The notes: generated by a model from the letters alone, not told the origin. 64,000 nt of DNA from CAWHYG01 sp963833505 (GCA_963833505.1 CAWHYG010000005.1:496001-560000); one strand, 5' to 3'. Shown: positions 35,519-45,311, counted from the stretch's first letter. Translations and numbers: made by a program.

Positions 35519-37045
35519 ATGACGTGGCGCTCGAGACCGGCCGCGGCCCTCTTCGCCGTCGGTCTCCTTGCTGCCATTGGGATGTACTGGGCGACGCCCT
35601 TCGGCCCCGGGGTCAGCCCCGACTCGACCGATTACTTCGCCGTTGCGGGGAGCCTGCTCAGCGGCCACGGATTCCAGAGCGACGGCGCGCCCATGACGCA
35701 CTATCCGCCGGTCTATCCGATTCTCCTGGCCATGTGCAAGGCGTCGGGCCTTGGCTCGATCTCTCGCGCGCGGGCGTTTCACGCCGTCTTCTACGGCGTC
35801 AACCTCGTCCTGACGGGTCTGGCGGTGGCCCTTCTCACCGAGTGGTCGATGTGGGCCGTGGCTGCCGCGGTCGTGTTCTTCCTTTCCAGCTCGGTCTTCC
35901 TTTTCGTCTACTCCATGGCCTGGTCGGAGGCGCCTTTTCTTGCGTTCGCCCTGGGCGGATACTTGCTGTTCTGTCTCTACCTCGCGAAGAACCGGCGATC
36001 GCTACTGATCGGCTCGGCTGTGCTCATCGGGTTGGCCCTCGCGACGCGGTATTCCGGCGTTCCGCTGCTGCTGCCGCCTTTGATCCTCCTCGTGCGGCGG
36101 CCGGGACCGGCACGGCGCCGCTTCATCGACGCGGTGATCATGGCTGGGATCGGCTCGGCACCGCTCGGCGCGTGGCTCTTGCGGAACATGGTCACGTCGC
36201 GGGCGACCACGGACCGCTCCTTGGTGTTTCATCCGACCAGCTTCTTCCAGGTCAAGCAGCTCTTGAACGCTCTCCACTACTGCTGGCTTCCCATCGACAT
36301 GTTCGGCGGATGGCGACTCGTGCAGACGGTGATCGTCCTCGGTCTGGCGGCGGCGGCCGTGCGGGTGATCCGGAAGGCCGGTGGGAACGCGATCTCCGAC
36401 GAGCTTGCCCGCTCCTACGATTCCCTGGTGTACTGGTTCACCGGGATCTATCTGGCTTTCATCCTTGCCATGTCGTCCCTCGTGGATGCCGCGATCGAGT
36501 TCGACGTGCGGATCGTGGCGCCGGTGCAGGTGTTCCTGGTCGTTTTCGCGATCTCGCTGGCCTGGCGCGCGTCGCGAGTGGCGCGGGACCGCACGATCTG
36601 GCGGGCGTTTCTGGTCGCGATGTTTTTGCTCGCCTGCGTGAATGCCGACCGTTCGATGACGGACCTCCGCCGGATCCACTCGGACGGGGCAATGTACCTG
36701 ACGCACACCTGGCGGACCTCCGAGAGCCTCGATGCCGTCAGGCGCCTGCCGCCGGGAGTCCGGGTCTACTCGAACGGTCCCGATGTGATCACATTTCGGA
36801 CCGGAAGACGGGTGCTCTGGATCCCGGAGCAGAGATCGGAGTACACGCTCCGGCCGAATCCGAACGTGGCAGCCGAGTCTGCGGCGGTGGCCCACGAGGT
36901 GGCGCAGGGAGACGCGGTGCTGCTCTTCTTGCGGCGGATCACGTTTCGATCGTATCTGGAGCCGGAAAGCTTGCTCGTGAAGGGGCTGCCGGCGGATGCG
37001 GTGACGCGGATGGCGGATGGCGTGATGTACGGGAAGCGGAAGTAG
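35519..37045 (+). CDS. GT-C-like polytopic membrane glycosyltransferase (PMT/ArnT-type)
   Basis: 508-residue membrane protein with about 10 helices. The first extracytoplasmic loop has GVSPDSTDYFAVAGSLLSGHGF, with an Asp in the place of the catalytic acidic residue of GT-C (dolichyl-phosphate mannosyltransferase-like) enzymes, followed by THYPPVYPILLAM. The remaining helices are followed by a soluble C-terminal segment (VYSNGPDVITFRTGRRV), as in this family. The donor would be a polyprenyl-phosphate sugar; the acceptor is unknown. Start at 35519 has GGAG upstream; the longer open frame begins in non-conserved sequence. No partner genes are adjacent. Confidence 0.7.
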   Translation: MTWRSRPAAALFAVGLLAAIGMYWATPFGPGVSPDSTDYFAVAGSLLSGHGFQSDGAPMTHYPPVYPILLAMCKASGLGSISRARAFHAVFYGVNLVLTGLAVALLTEWSMWAVAAAVVFFLSSSVFLFVYSMAWSEAPFLAFALGGYLLFCLYLAKNRRSLLIGSAVLIGLALATRYSGVPLLLPPLILLVRRPGPARRRFIDAVIMAGIGSAPLGAWLLRNMVTSRATTDRSLVFHPTSFFQVKQLLNALHYCWLPIDMFGGWRLVQTVIVLGLAAAAVRVIRKAGGNAISDELARSYDSLVYWFTGIYLAFILAMSSLVDAAIEFDVRIVAPVQVFLVVFAISLAWRASRVARDRTIWRAFLVAMFLLACVNADRSMTDLRRIHSDGAMYLTHTWRTSESLDAVRRLPPGVRVYSNGPDVITFRTGRRVLWIPEQRSEYTLRPNPNVAAESAAVAHEVAQGDAVLLFLRRITFRSYLEPESLLVKGLPADAVTRMADGVMYGKRK

Positions 37046-37252
37046 GGTCGTTCCGGACACGTGGGCCCGTTGACCATTCCAGGCCAACGTCACAGACGCG
37101 GGAGTTTCCATCGCTCTGCGCGTGCCGGACGGCTGTTCTCCCCCGGCGTCCCCGCGGGTCGTCCCGCCCGGAGCCCACAGCCGGTTGCAATTCGGGGGAG
37201 CCTGCCGTTCTCGTTGTCTGCCCTCTGGCCAAGGTGGTACACTTGGCTCGCC

Positions 37253-38212
37253 ATGTCTCACACCCCTTACGTGGCCGTCACCGACGTCGAGTGGTACGAC
37301 TTTCTCTCCCGGATGGTGGATGAACGGCGTCGTGTGGACGAGGTCAACTTCTGGAACCCGACGGGTAAACACCTGAAGGGCTTTCTGCCGGGCGAACCGT
37401 TCTTCTTCCGGCTGAAAGCGCCCCGGAGCTGCATCGCGGGCTATGGCTTCTTTGCCCACTTCTCCCGTCTTCGGTTGGACGAGGCCTGGGTCTGCTTCCA
37501 GGAGAAGAACGGCACGCCTTCGCTAATGGCCCTCTGCAAGCCGATTGGCGGACACACGGGGACGAGCGTCGCCGAGGCCTTCCGAAACCCGCCGGTCATC
37601 GGCTGCACCATCCTGCGCGACGCCGTATTCTGGCCGGCCGATCGGTGGATTCCGTGGGGGTCGGAGCAAGGCTGGCATTCGAGCCAGCAACGAGGAGCAA
37701 CCGAGCGCGACCCCGCACGGGCCGAGCGGCTGTTGGGCGAGATCCTGTTCGATCATCAGGCACCGCCTGCGGAGCTGGTCCAACCGTTCCGCATTCGTGA
37801 GGTCGACGAGCGCAAGATCGTCGAGGCGCGGTCGGTGCGGCGCGAGGGACAGGGCACGTTCCGGGCGGTCCTGCTCGATGCCTATGGCCGGCGGTGTTCG
37901 ATCACCGGGGAACGGACGGAACCGGTGCTTGACGCGGCGCACATCCAGCCGTACCTCGGCCCGGACAGCAACCACGTCCAAAACGGGCTCCTGCTGACCA
38001 AGGAGTTTCACACGCTCTTCGATCTCGGGTACGTCGGGGTCACGCCGGAGTATGAGGTTCGGATCTCCGCCCGCCTGCGCCAGGACTGGGATAACGGCCG
38101 GAGATACTACGAATACGACCGGCGGCGTTTGACGAAGCTTCCAGAGGATTCGCGCCTGCTCCCAAGCGCGGAGGCACTATCGTGGCATTGGCAGAGGAGG
38201 TTTCTGCGGTGA
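37253..38212 (+). CDS. HNH endonuclease domain protein
   Basis: 319-residue protein. The N-terminal 190 residues are a domain I do not recognise (WYDFLSRM, FFFRLKAPRSCIAGYGFFAHF). The C-terminal part is an HNH nuclease of the HNH_2-type: RRCSITGERTEPVLDAAHIQPY, then NHVQNGLLLTKEFHTLFDLGYVGV, giving the His, Asn and His of the beta-beta-alpha metal site. Similar proteins often act as restriction-like or defence-associated nucleases, but no methylase or defence partner is next to it. Candidate promoter TTGTCT-18-TACACT lies just before the start (37214-37243), which would give an almost leaderless mRNA. Confidence 0.75.
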   Translation: MSHTPYVAVTDVEWYDFLSRMVDERRRVDEVNFWNPTGKHLKGFLPGEPFFFRLKAPRSCIAGYGFFAHFSRLRLDEAWVCFQEKNGTPSLMALCKPIGGHTGTSVAEAFRNPPVIGCTILRDAVFWPADRWIPWGSEQGWHSSQQRGATERDPARAERLLGEILFDHQAPPAELVQPFRIREVDERKIVEARSVRREGQGTFRAVLLDAYGRRCSITGERTEPVLDAAHIQPYLGPDSNHVQNGLLLTKEFHTLFDLGYVGVTPEYEVRISARLRQDWDNGRRYYEYDRRRLTKLPEDSRLLPSAEALSWHWQRRFLR

Positions 38213-38265
38213 GGGCGGGAGGTGCCTACTGCCCGCGGGCCAGGTGGCGTCGTCCGTTGTTCTAA

Positions 38266-38841
38266 TCAACGGGTCCTCGCGATCATGCGCCTCCTCGGCA
38301 GCTTCTCCCACTCCTCAAGAAGCAAATCAAAGTAGAGCGCATCCACCCAAGCCCCTTTGACGAGAAACGCCTTCCGGCGAACCCCACTCCGCTTGTACCC
38401 CTGCTTCTCCAACGCACGGATCGAGGCGGCATTCCCCGCGAAGGCCTCGGCCGCCAGGGAGTGCAAGCCCAGCTCTCCGAAGGCGTAGTCGATGAGCAGG
38501 TTCTTGGCTTCGGTTCCGTAACCGCGCCCGCGCATCGAAGGGGGAAACAGAAACATGCCGCTGATGGCCCGGCGGTGCACCCAGTTGATGCCATGAAGCC
38601 CGGCGACGCCGATCAGCTTCCGGCCGCGCTTGAGCTCGATACCGAAGACCAGATCGCTCGGGGCCGCCTTGGCGGAGAGGCTCTCGATCCAGGCCCGCTC
38701 GTCGGCGACCGAATGCGGCAACCGCATGATGATGAACTCCCGGAGCTCCGGGTCGTTGATCCAGTCGGCCAGGATGGTCGCATCGGACGATTCAAGCGGG
38801 CGCAGTTGCACACGAGCGCCAATCAGGAACGGTCCGGCCAT
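38266..38841 (-). CDS. GNAT family acetyltransferase (RimJ/RimL-like)
   Basis: 191-residue N-acetyltransferase; the ATG at 38841 follows AAGGAGGAG. The acetyl-CoA binding region is FLFPPSMRGRGYGTEAKNLLIDYAF (the R/Q-x-x-G-x-G/A pattern), preceded by the strand RKLIGVAGLHGINW and followed by LAAEAFAGNAASIRALEKQGYKRSG, typical of the RimJ/RimL branch that acetylates protein N-termini or small amines. The substrate is not inferable. It stands alone on the minus strand. Confidence 0.85.
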   Translation of the reverse strand: MAGPFLIGARVQLRPLESSDATILADWINDPELREFIIMRLPHSVADERAWIESLSAKAAPSDLVFGIELKRGRKLIGVAGLHGINWVHRRAISGMFLFPPSMRGRGYGTEAKNLLIDYAFGELGLHSLAAEAFAGNAASIRALEKQGYKRSGVRRKAFLVKGAWVDALYFDLLLEEWEKLPRRRMIARTR

Positions 38842-39000
38842 GGACTCCTCCTTTGCAGTCGCCCCATCTTGGTGAACGGTACCGGGGTTTTCAACCATCC
38901 GGCGGCCGATCGGCCCGGTCGGCGGCCAGTCGGGACACGTCCCTGGTGAACCCCATGTAGAAGGGATCACCGGGAGGCGTGCGTCCTTTCGATGCGGCGC

Positions 39001-40614
39001 TCAACCTTTCGGGTTCGCCACGCGGCCCATGAACAGCAGCGCCCCTGTCCCGTTGTCCCGGATGACGAAGAAGAACGGATGGTCGGCGCGGAAGACGATC
39101 GGCCGCTCCGGCGGCTGCATGATGGCTGTCGCCATACCGACCGCGGTGGCGGCGGCCGCTTCGGTGCCCTCCTCGTTGACGTCGACGAACGCCTGGTGGA
39201 TCACCTGGCTGATGAACCAGCGGTCCGCTTCGACCATGCCGGAGAAGTCCGCAGTCTTCGGATCGAAAGCTGTCGTCATGCCCATGGCGGACAGCGTCGA
39301 GGCGAGCGAGCTCAACCGCGCCGAGAACTTGAAGCGAGGCAGGCTCAGATCCACGCGGTGGGGAAGCAGGTTTTTCGTCCAGACATCCAGGCTGTCCGGC
39401 GTCAGCTCTTTCTCCAGAGCGCCGATTCCGTCCACCTGCCTCGGAAGCAGCACCACCATGGAAAGCCGCTCGCGGAAATAGGGCAGCGCGACGACCTGAA
39501 GATCGGCGTTCTCCGCGTAGTCGAAGCTGTGCACCTGCCGCATCATCGAAACCTGGATGCTTTCCGCGGCGGCCGGATGGAATGGAGCATTGATCGTCGC
39601 GGTCTTCTCGAAACTGGATTCCCAGGCGCTCTTGAAATAGATGGCGTTGGCCAGGACCGCCCGGGTTTCGGGCGTGAGCGCGCCGGGCGGGATCAGGTCG
39701 GGGATCTTGCTCTCCGTCTTCTCCGCGACCCAGGAGTTGATGCGCGCCCGGGCGTCTTCGGGTTTGGTGAAGTCCGCCACCTCCAGCTGCGCGCCGTAGT
39801 CGTCCTCGAGGACATTCCGGAAATCCGGGACGAACGAGACCCCTTTCTGGCCCCAGACGGCGTCCGCGACGACCAGCTTGTAGTTCGGTTTCCCGCGTCC
39901 CTCGCCTCCCTGGTTCAGATCCTTGATCATCTGGCCGTAGATCTCGGCGGTCCTGTTCTGGTCGGTCGACAGGTGGAGGACGTGCTGCATCTGACCGGCC
40001 GTCTCGCCGCGGGCGCCCGCGTAGACCATCGAAAGCGCGCTGTGAATGCTATAGGGCGAAAGGAAGAGATTGCCTTCGCCGCCGGCCACACGCGAATACA
40101 GGTCGAGGGCGAAGGCGTTGCCGGAGGCTGCCAATGTGTTCATTTCGGGACCTCCGGCCGGGATGGTGGCCGTTGGCGCCGGCGCACCGGTTGTCGTGGA
40201 AGACTGTTGCGGTGGGGGCTGCTCCGGTGGGATGGACGGTGGCGTGGACGGCCCAGGAGGTCCGGACGCTAGTTCTGGCGGATCAGACGGCACGGGTGCA
40301 CGCGACCGGTCAGACGGCACGGAAGCTTGTCGCGGCGTCGCCATCGTCGAGGACACTCCCGCCGGCGCACCGGCTCCCTGCGGCGTGCCGAGGCTCGAGG
40401 AGATTCCTGTCGGTGGGCTGGCCGCTCCGGCCGTCGAGGCCCGAGCTGCCCGTGAGGACGCGCAGGACGCCACCGCCACGAGGACGAGAACGATCCACGG
40501 CCACTCGACCCTCCGGAAGCTGCGGGGTCTGCGGGAGCGGGTATCCTCCGAACTCTCGTGGTTCCAAGGCCGCCGCGCCGGATCCCTCGGCAAGGCACAA
40601 CGTGAACGGGTCAT
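39001..40614 (-). CDS. Serpin family protease inhibitor, predicted lipoprotein
   Basis: 537 residues from the ATG at 40614 (AGGAGG upstream). A long Arg-rich start is followed by a hydrophobic segment (WIVLVLVAVASC) ending in a lipobox-like VASC, then a Pro/Ser/Ala-rich linker of about 110 residues and a complete serpin domain from about residue 160. The serpin core shows FLSPYSIHSALSMVYAGARGET, the shutter-region VLANAIYFKSAW, and near the end VNEEGTEAAAATAVG, the hinge of an inhibitory reactive-centre loop with small residues, followed by IVFRADHPFFFVIRD. The residue cleaved (P1) is probably Ala or Ile within ATAIM, so elastase-like proteases are possible targets; this is inference. Bacterial serpins are uncommon and scattered. 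Confidence 0.88.
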   Translation of the reverse strand: MTRSRCALPRDPARRPWNHESSEDTRSRRPRSFRRVEWPWIVLVLVAVASCASSRAARASTAGAASPPTGISSSLGTPQGAGAPAGVSSTMATPRQASVPSDRSRAPVPSDPPELASGPPGPSTPPSIPPEQPPPQQSSTTTGAPAPTATIPAGGPEMNTLAASGNAFALDLYSRVAGGEGNLFLSPYSIHSALSMVYAGARGETAGQMQHVLHLSTDQNRTAEIYGQMIKDLNQGGEGRGKPNYKLVVADAVWGQKGVSFVPDFRNVLEDDYGAQLEVADFTKPEDARARINSWVAEKTESKIPDLIPPGALTPETRAVLANAIYFKSAWESSFEKTATINAPFHPAAAESIQVSMMRQVHSFDYAENADLQVVALPYFRERLSMVVLLPRQVDGIGALEKELTPDSLDVWTKNLLPHRVDLSLPRFKFSARLSSLASTLSAMGMTTAFDPKTADFSGMVEADRWFISQVIHQAFVDVNEEGTEAAAATAVGMATAIMQPPERPIVFRADHPFFFVIRDNGTGALLFMGRVANPKG

Positions 40615-40922
40615 CGCCAAGACCCTCCTATCCCGGAGTCGGGGCGGTTCGTCCGGCGATGCCGCGCCCTCGCCTACCGGGCACTCGAACATGATCGATC
40701 CAAACCGGCGCGCCCGTCGCCGCGGGGCGACCGGGCGAGCTTTAGACTACCACCCGTCGCGGTGCCGGCGGGGCGGAGGCTACAACCGTCCCGAGTTTGA
40801 CTCGGGTCGCCGCTCTCTGCGTCGAAATGCTCTTCGCAGGCCGACATCCGCTATTGTTCGAGCGGTCTCGGCGCGAATCCACGTCTCGAGACCAGGAAGA
40901 GGCCGGGCTCAGAGGAGGCGGG
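40615..40922. other. Divergent intergenic stretch
   Basis: Lies between the serpin and the membrane spermidine-synthase-like gene and must hold both promoters. I see no convincing promoter boxes or gene. Confidence 0.4.
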
Positions 40923-43721
40923 GTGAATCCGGACGGCACCAGCGGACGCTTTGACCGGACGGGCTCCGGGAGACGCTCCGACCGCATGAGCGCCGACGGA
41001 CGGTCCGGCCGCACCCGAACATGGGGCCGTTCCGGCCGTGAAGGCACCGGCTCGCCCTTCGGCCGGTCAGGTGCCAGAGCTGGCTCCGGCCGCAAGTCGT
41101 CCGTTACTACGTCGAGATGGAATCGGTGGACCGGCCTCGGCCTCTCGCTGACGAGCGCGGCGCTTCTTCTGCTCGAGGTCTCCCTCACCCGCATCCTCTC
41201 GGTCGTGATGTGGTACCACTTCGCGTTCCTCGCGATCTCGGTGGCGCTGTTCGGGCTCGCCGCGGCCGGCCTTGTCGTCTATCTCCGGCCCGGGATGTTC
41301 CGGGAAGAGCGCGTCCTGGGATGCTGTTGGACCGCGGCCATGGGCCTGGCCGTGGCGGCACCGGTCGCCTTTGCGCTACTGGCGGCGAATCCGGCTTCGA
41401 GATACCTGCGGAGCTTCTCGGCCGTCGGCGCAAGGGTCGCAACCGGCGTCCTCCAATCGGCTGGCCCCTTTGTCGCCGTTCCCGCCGGTGACTCCGTCAG
41501 CCCATCCGCCGGCCACGCGGTCAGCGCTCCAGCCGGCACGGCCCTCAACTCTGCCCCCCGTTCCGCCTCTCCCTTTCGCCCCGGCCCCCTCGCCGCCATC
41601 GCTCTCCTCTACCTGACGAGCACGCTGCCGTTCTTCCTCGGCGGCTTCGTCGGGGCCGTGCTTTTCCGGCACCATGGACGCAGCTCGGGGAAGCTGTACT
41701 TCCTGGATCTCGCTGGCGCGGGGGCCGGCTGCATCGCCGCCGTGCCCCTGCTCGACGCGATCGGAGGTCCCGGCGCGATCGCGGCGGTGGCGGCGCTGGC
41801 GGCGGCGGCCGCCGCGGCTCTGGGGAAGGCGGCGCACAACCGGAGAAGGCTGGCGCTCGGGCTGGTCCTCCTGGTGATCGCAACGGGGATGGCGGTCACG
41901 AACTCATCCACCGGGCTCCTTCATCTCCGGTACTCCCGCGGCCGGCGGACGAACGGCTTCGAGTTCGAGAAATGGAACTCCTTCTCGCGCGTGACCGTAC
42001 GGCAACCCGGTTCTCGAGAACGACCAGGTTCGAATCAGCCCGATTCGCTCCTGATCGAGATCGATGGCGCTTCCAACACCTGGATCCAGCGCTGGGACGG
42101 CCGCCCCGAAAGGCTGACCGGCCTTCGCGACGGGCTCATCGCCGTTCCCTATGCCCTGACCGACCGGCCCCGCGTGTGTGTGATCGGCGCGGGAGGTGGA
42201 GTCGATCTCCTGACCGCCGTGGCCGGGGGCGCGCGATCTGTCACTGCGATCGAGGTGAACCCCATCATCGTGGATCTCATGCGCCGCCGTTATGCCGGTT
42301 TCTCCGGCGACGTCTACCTGCGTCCCGAGGTGACGGTCGTCACGGATGAAGCCCGAAGCTATTTCCGCCGCTCGCGCGATCGTTATGACATCATCCAGGC
42401 CGGTTACGTGGACACCTATGCAGCGACGGCGGCCGGCGCGTTCTCCCTGGTCGAGAATGCCTTGTACACGAGGCAGGCCTACCGGGATTATCTCGCTCAC
42501 CTGTCGCCGGATGGGATCGTCGCCATCCAGCGTTATTACGAGGATCCGCCGCAGCAGACGGTCCGTTTGGTGAGCCTGGCTCTGGCTGCGCTGGCCGAGC
42601 GCGGTGACTCGGATCCGAGCGTGCACATCGCTCTTGTGCGCCGCGGCCGCCGGGCCTCGGTGCTGGTCAAGAACTCCGCTTTCACAGCCGCAGACGTGGA
42701 ACGGCTCGCGGAACACTGTGCCCAGGCGGGTCTGGAGCTGGTCGCCGCTCCCGGCCGGACCGGCCCTGGCATCTACGGCGATCTGCTCGGCGCGTCGGAC
42801 TTTCACGAAGTCATCGTTCGGTATCCGTTCGACATCTCGCCGGTGGGAGACGATCGTCCGTTCTTCTTCTACGTGGTCAAGCCCGATCGGTTCTGGCGTG
42901 GATTGCTGATCCACGAAGGGGAGCGCATGAACGCGCGGGCGGTCGTCGTGCTCGGAACGCTTCTCGTCTTTTCCCTGCTTCTCTGCGCCGTCCTGTTCCT
43001 CGCGCCTGCCTTGGGCCGGCGGAATCAGGCGCGGCGCCGCGATCTTCCGGCCCTGGGTTACTTCGCGGCCATCGGGCTCGGGTTCATGTTGCTCGAGATC
43101 GGAATGATGCAACGTCTCATGTTGTTTCTCGGGAATCCTACGCTGGCTTTGAGCGTGGTGCTGAGCACGCTGCTCATTTCGGCTGGACTCGGGAGCGCGG
43201 CGATCGGGCGGATGGGCCGGCACTTCGATGGGGGCGATGCGAGGTCTAGGTCTGGCCTGGATGGACCGCACGGGCCCGTGTCGGGCGAGGCGGACTGGAC
43301 GGACGATCCGCGGGCAATCACCCGAGCGCTCCGGCTTCGCCTGATCATCATCATGATCCTGGCCGTGCTGTCGGCGTTGCTCTGGCCACCGGTCTTCCGC
43401 GCACTCGTCTCGCTGGAGCGACCGTGGCGGATCCTCGCCGCAGTGATCGCTCTTGCGCCGGCCGGATTCTTCCTCGGGATGGCGCTTCCCTTGGGATTGC
43501 GCCGACTGGCGCTCGACCGATCCGATCTGATCCCCTGGGCCTGGAGCGTGAACGGCGGCGCGTCGGTCCTGGGCTCGGTCCTCGCGATGGCGATCGCGAT
43601 CAACAGCGGCTTCACTGCGACGATTCTCGCCGGAGGCGTTTGTTACTTGATCGCACTTGCCCTTGCTGGATCAGCGCCATGGTTGGTTGTATCTCCAGAA
43701 GCCGGATTTCACGCCGAGTAA
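40923..43721 (+). CDS. Polytopic membrane protein with a spermidine-synthase-like domain
   Basis: 932 residues from the GTG at 40923, which follows AGAGGAGG. After a Gly/Arg/Ser-rich start of about 65 residues come hydrophobic helices (LGLSLTSAALLLLEVSLTRILSVVMW), a Rossmann domain with VIGAGGGVDLLTAV at about residue 420 and AIEVNPIIVDLM, then PEVTVVTDEARSYFRRS, and finally six or so more helices ending near GFTATILAGGVCYLIALALAGS. This is the arrangement of the large spermine/spermidine synthase-like membrane proteins, whose reaction is usually unproven. A Ser/Ala/Pro-rich insert (residues about 180-215) interrupts an otherwise hydrophobic region, with repeated SAGHAVSAPAG-like words. A polyamine product is not established. 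Confidence 0.75.
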   Translation: MNPDGTSGRFDRTGSGRRSDRMSADGRSGRTRTWGRSGREGTGSPFGRSGARAGSGRKSSVTTSRWNRWTGLGLSLTSAALLLLEVSLTRILSVVMWYHFAFLAISVALFGLAAAGLVVYLRPGMFREERVLGCCWTAAMGLAVAAPVAFALLAANPASRYLRSFSAVGARVATGVLQSAGPFVAVPAGDSVSPSAGHAVSAPAGTALNSAPRSASPFRPGPLAAIALLYLTSTLPFFLGGFVGAVLFRHHGRSSGKLYFLDLAGAGAGCIAAVPLLDAIGGPGAIAAVAALAAAAAAALGKAAHNRRRLALGLVLLVIATGMAVTNSSTGLLHLRYSRGRRTNGFEFEKWNSFSRVTVRQPGSRERPGSNQPDSLLIEIDGASNTWIQRWDGRPERLTGLRDGLIAVPYALTDRPRVCVIGAGGGVDLLTAVAGGARSVTAIEVNPIIVDLMRRRYAGFSGDVYLRPEVTVVTDEARSYFRRSRDRYDIIQAGYVDTYAATAAGAFSLVENALYTRQAYRDYLAHLSPDGIVAIQRYYEDPPQQTVRLVSLALAALAERGDSDPSVHIALVRRGRRASVLVKNSAFTAADVERLAEHCAQAGLELVAAPGRTGPGIYGDLLGASDFHEVIVRYPFDISPVGDDRPFFFYVVKPDRFWRGLLIHEGERMNARAVVVLGTLLVFSLLLCAVLFLAPALGRRNQARRRDLPALGYFAAIGLGFMLLEIGMMQRLMLFLGNPTLALSVVLSTLLISAGLGSAAIGRMGRHFDGGDARSRSGLDGPHGPVSGEADWTDDPRAITRALRLRLIIIMILAVLSALLWPPVFRALVSLERPWRILAAVIALAPAGFFLGMALPLGLRRLALDRSDLIPWAWSVNGGASVLGSVLAMAIAINSGFTATILAGGVCYLIALALAGSAPWLVVSPEAGFHAE

Positions 43722-43839
43722 AGCAGCCCTCATCCTATGTAGACGAATTCCTAACGTCCCGATCCTTGAACCTACCCGCCTGAGAGGAGTACTCTCAGAT
43801 TTGCCCACCAGAGCGCTATGGGAGGTGGGGTGGAGGTGG

Positions 43840-44373
43840 ATGATGGCGAGCGCGTCGACCGCGCTTCGGGCCAGGGTGCTCGAAGCGACCGGTCAGAATG
43901 CCTTCTGCTGCTACCAGTGCGGGAATTGCAGCGCCGGCTGTCCCACGGCCGGCAAGGGTGATTTGCTCCCGCACCAGGTCTTCCGCGAGCTTCAGGTCGA
44001 CGGAACACGGGTTCTCTCAGCCCTTCAGCCGTGGCTCTGCGTCGGGTGCCAGACCTGCGCGGCCCGCTGCCCGCAGGAGCTGGATCTCTCCCGGGTCATG
44101 GACTTCCTTCGCGCCGAAGCGATCCGCGAGGGAACGGTGCCGGCCGCCGCCCGAAGAATGGCGGTGTTCAACCGGCTGTTCGTCCAGCAGGTTCTGGCCG
44201 GAGGCCGGCTGAACGAAATGGAGCTGGGCGCCTTCTTCAACCTTGAGGCGCGCTCGCCCTTCGAGAACCTCGATGCGCTGCCGGCCATGCTCACGCGCGG
44301 CAAGGTGAAGCTGACCGGCAAGAAGGTGCGTGGCCCGGGACAGGCTGCCCGCCGCGCCAGGAGCAAGTCATGA
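43840..44373 (+). CDS. hdrC: HdrC-like iron-sulfur subunit
   Basis: 177-residue protein with two [4Fe-4S] motifs, CYQCGNCSAGCP and CVGCQTCAARCP, matching the C subunit of heterodisulfide reductase, which passes electrons to HdrB. Two ATG codons (43840, 43843) follow GGAGGTGG; the second has better spacing. The stop overlaps the hdrB start (ATGA). It is the first gene of a six-gene electron-transfer operon. Confidence 0.88.
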   Translation: MMASASTALRARVLEATGQNAFCCYQCGNCSAGCPTAGKGDLLPHQVFRELQVDGTRVLSALQPWLCVGCQTCAARCPQELDLSRVMDFLRAEAIREGTVPAAARRMAVFNRLFVQQVLAGGRLNEMELGAFFNLEARSPFENLDALPAMLTRGKVKLTGKKVRGPGQAARRARSKS

Positions 44374-45311
44374 GGTACTCCTACTTCCCCGGTTGCTCGC
44401 TTCACGCCACCGCCCGGGAATATGACGAATCCCTGCGCGCCGTCGCCGGTCCGCTCGGGATCGAGCTGAACGAGATCGAGGACTGGTGCTGCTGCGGCGC
44501 CACGCCGGCCCACGCGATCGATCCGACGGCCGCCGAGGTTCTGGGAATGTGGAACCTCGCGCAGGCCTCCAAGGCGCCGGAGTCGCAGGTCCTGACCGGA
44601 TGCGCCTCGTGCTTCTCCCGCCTGCGCGCCACGCGCGATGAGATCCGGGAGCATCCGGAGGCGGCCGAGCGCGCCATCCGATGGATCGGTCACGACGTCC
44701 GGGGCGATCTCGAGGTCTTGCACATCGCGCAGGTGCTCGCTTCGCCCGCTGTAAAAGATCGACTGAAGGAGGCCGTCCGGAAGCCGCTCAACGGCCTTCC
44801 GGTGGCCTGCTATTACGGCTGCCTCCTCACCCGTCCGCGCGGCGCGACCGCGGTGGACGACGCCGAGGACCCGACGATCCTCGAGGACATCGTCCGCGCG
44901 CTGGGAGCCGAGCCGGTGGCCTTCCCGCTGCGGCTGGACTGCTGCGGCGCCTCCATGGCGATCCCGCGGCCCGATCTCGTCGTCGAGCTGTCGGGGCGGA
45001 TCCTTGTGATGGCTCAGGCCCGGGGAGCCAAGGCGTTCATCGTGGCCTGTCCGCTCTGCCACTCCAACTTCGACCTGAAGCAGGCGGCCATCGCCCGGGC
45101 GCTCGGGCTCAAGTCCCGCCTGCCGGTCCTCTATCTGACGCAACTGGTCGGCCTGGCCCTGGGCATCGACGCAGAGAAGCTGGGGGTTCAGAGGCACTTC
45201 GTTCCGGTACCGGTCGAGGAGCTTCTGTCCTTCCAGCCGCCGGCGGCTCCGGCGGGCAACGGCCCGGTCAAGGCCGCGGCTCCGAAGACGGAGGAGGCCA
45301 CCCATGTCTAG
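44370..45311 (+). CDS. hdrB: HdrB-like heterodisulfide reductase subunit
   Basis: 313-residue protein with two CCG domains, which in HdrB hold the noncubane iron-sulfur clusters that cleave disulfides. Visible sets are YFPGCSLHATA with DWCCCGA and GCASC, and then YYGCLLTRP with DCCGAS and CPLCHSNF. In methanogens the substrate is CoM-S-S-CoB; in bacteria it is probably another disulfide, such as DsrC in sulfate reducers. The C-terminal tail (APAGNGPVKAAAPKTEE) is low complexity. Starts overlap at both ends (ATGA with hdrC, 8-base overlap with hdrA). Confidence 0.88.
   Translation: MRYSYFPGCSLHATAREYDESLRAVAGPLGIELNEIEDWCCCGATPAHAIDPTAAEVLGMWNLAQASKAPESQVLTGCASCFSRLRATRDEIREHPEAAERAIRWIGHDVRGDLEVLHIAQVLASPAVKDRLKEAVRKPLNGLPVACYYGCLLTRPRGATAVDDAEDPTILEDIVRALGAEPVAFPLRLDCCGASMAIPRPDLVVELSGRILVMAQARGAKAFIVACPLCHSNFDLKQAAIARALGLKSRLPVLYLTQLVGLALGIDAEKLGVQRHFVPVPVEELLSFQPPAAPAGNGPVKAAAPKTEEATHV

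Noticed and set aside
43891..43900. CAGAATG near 43894 as a fifth frameshift
   Set aside because: The frame is continuous through it and gives TGQNAFCCYQCGNC, which fits HdrC proteins, so this copy is genuine.
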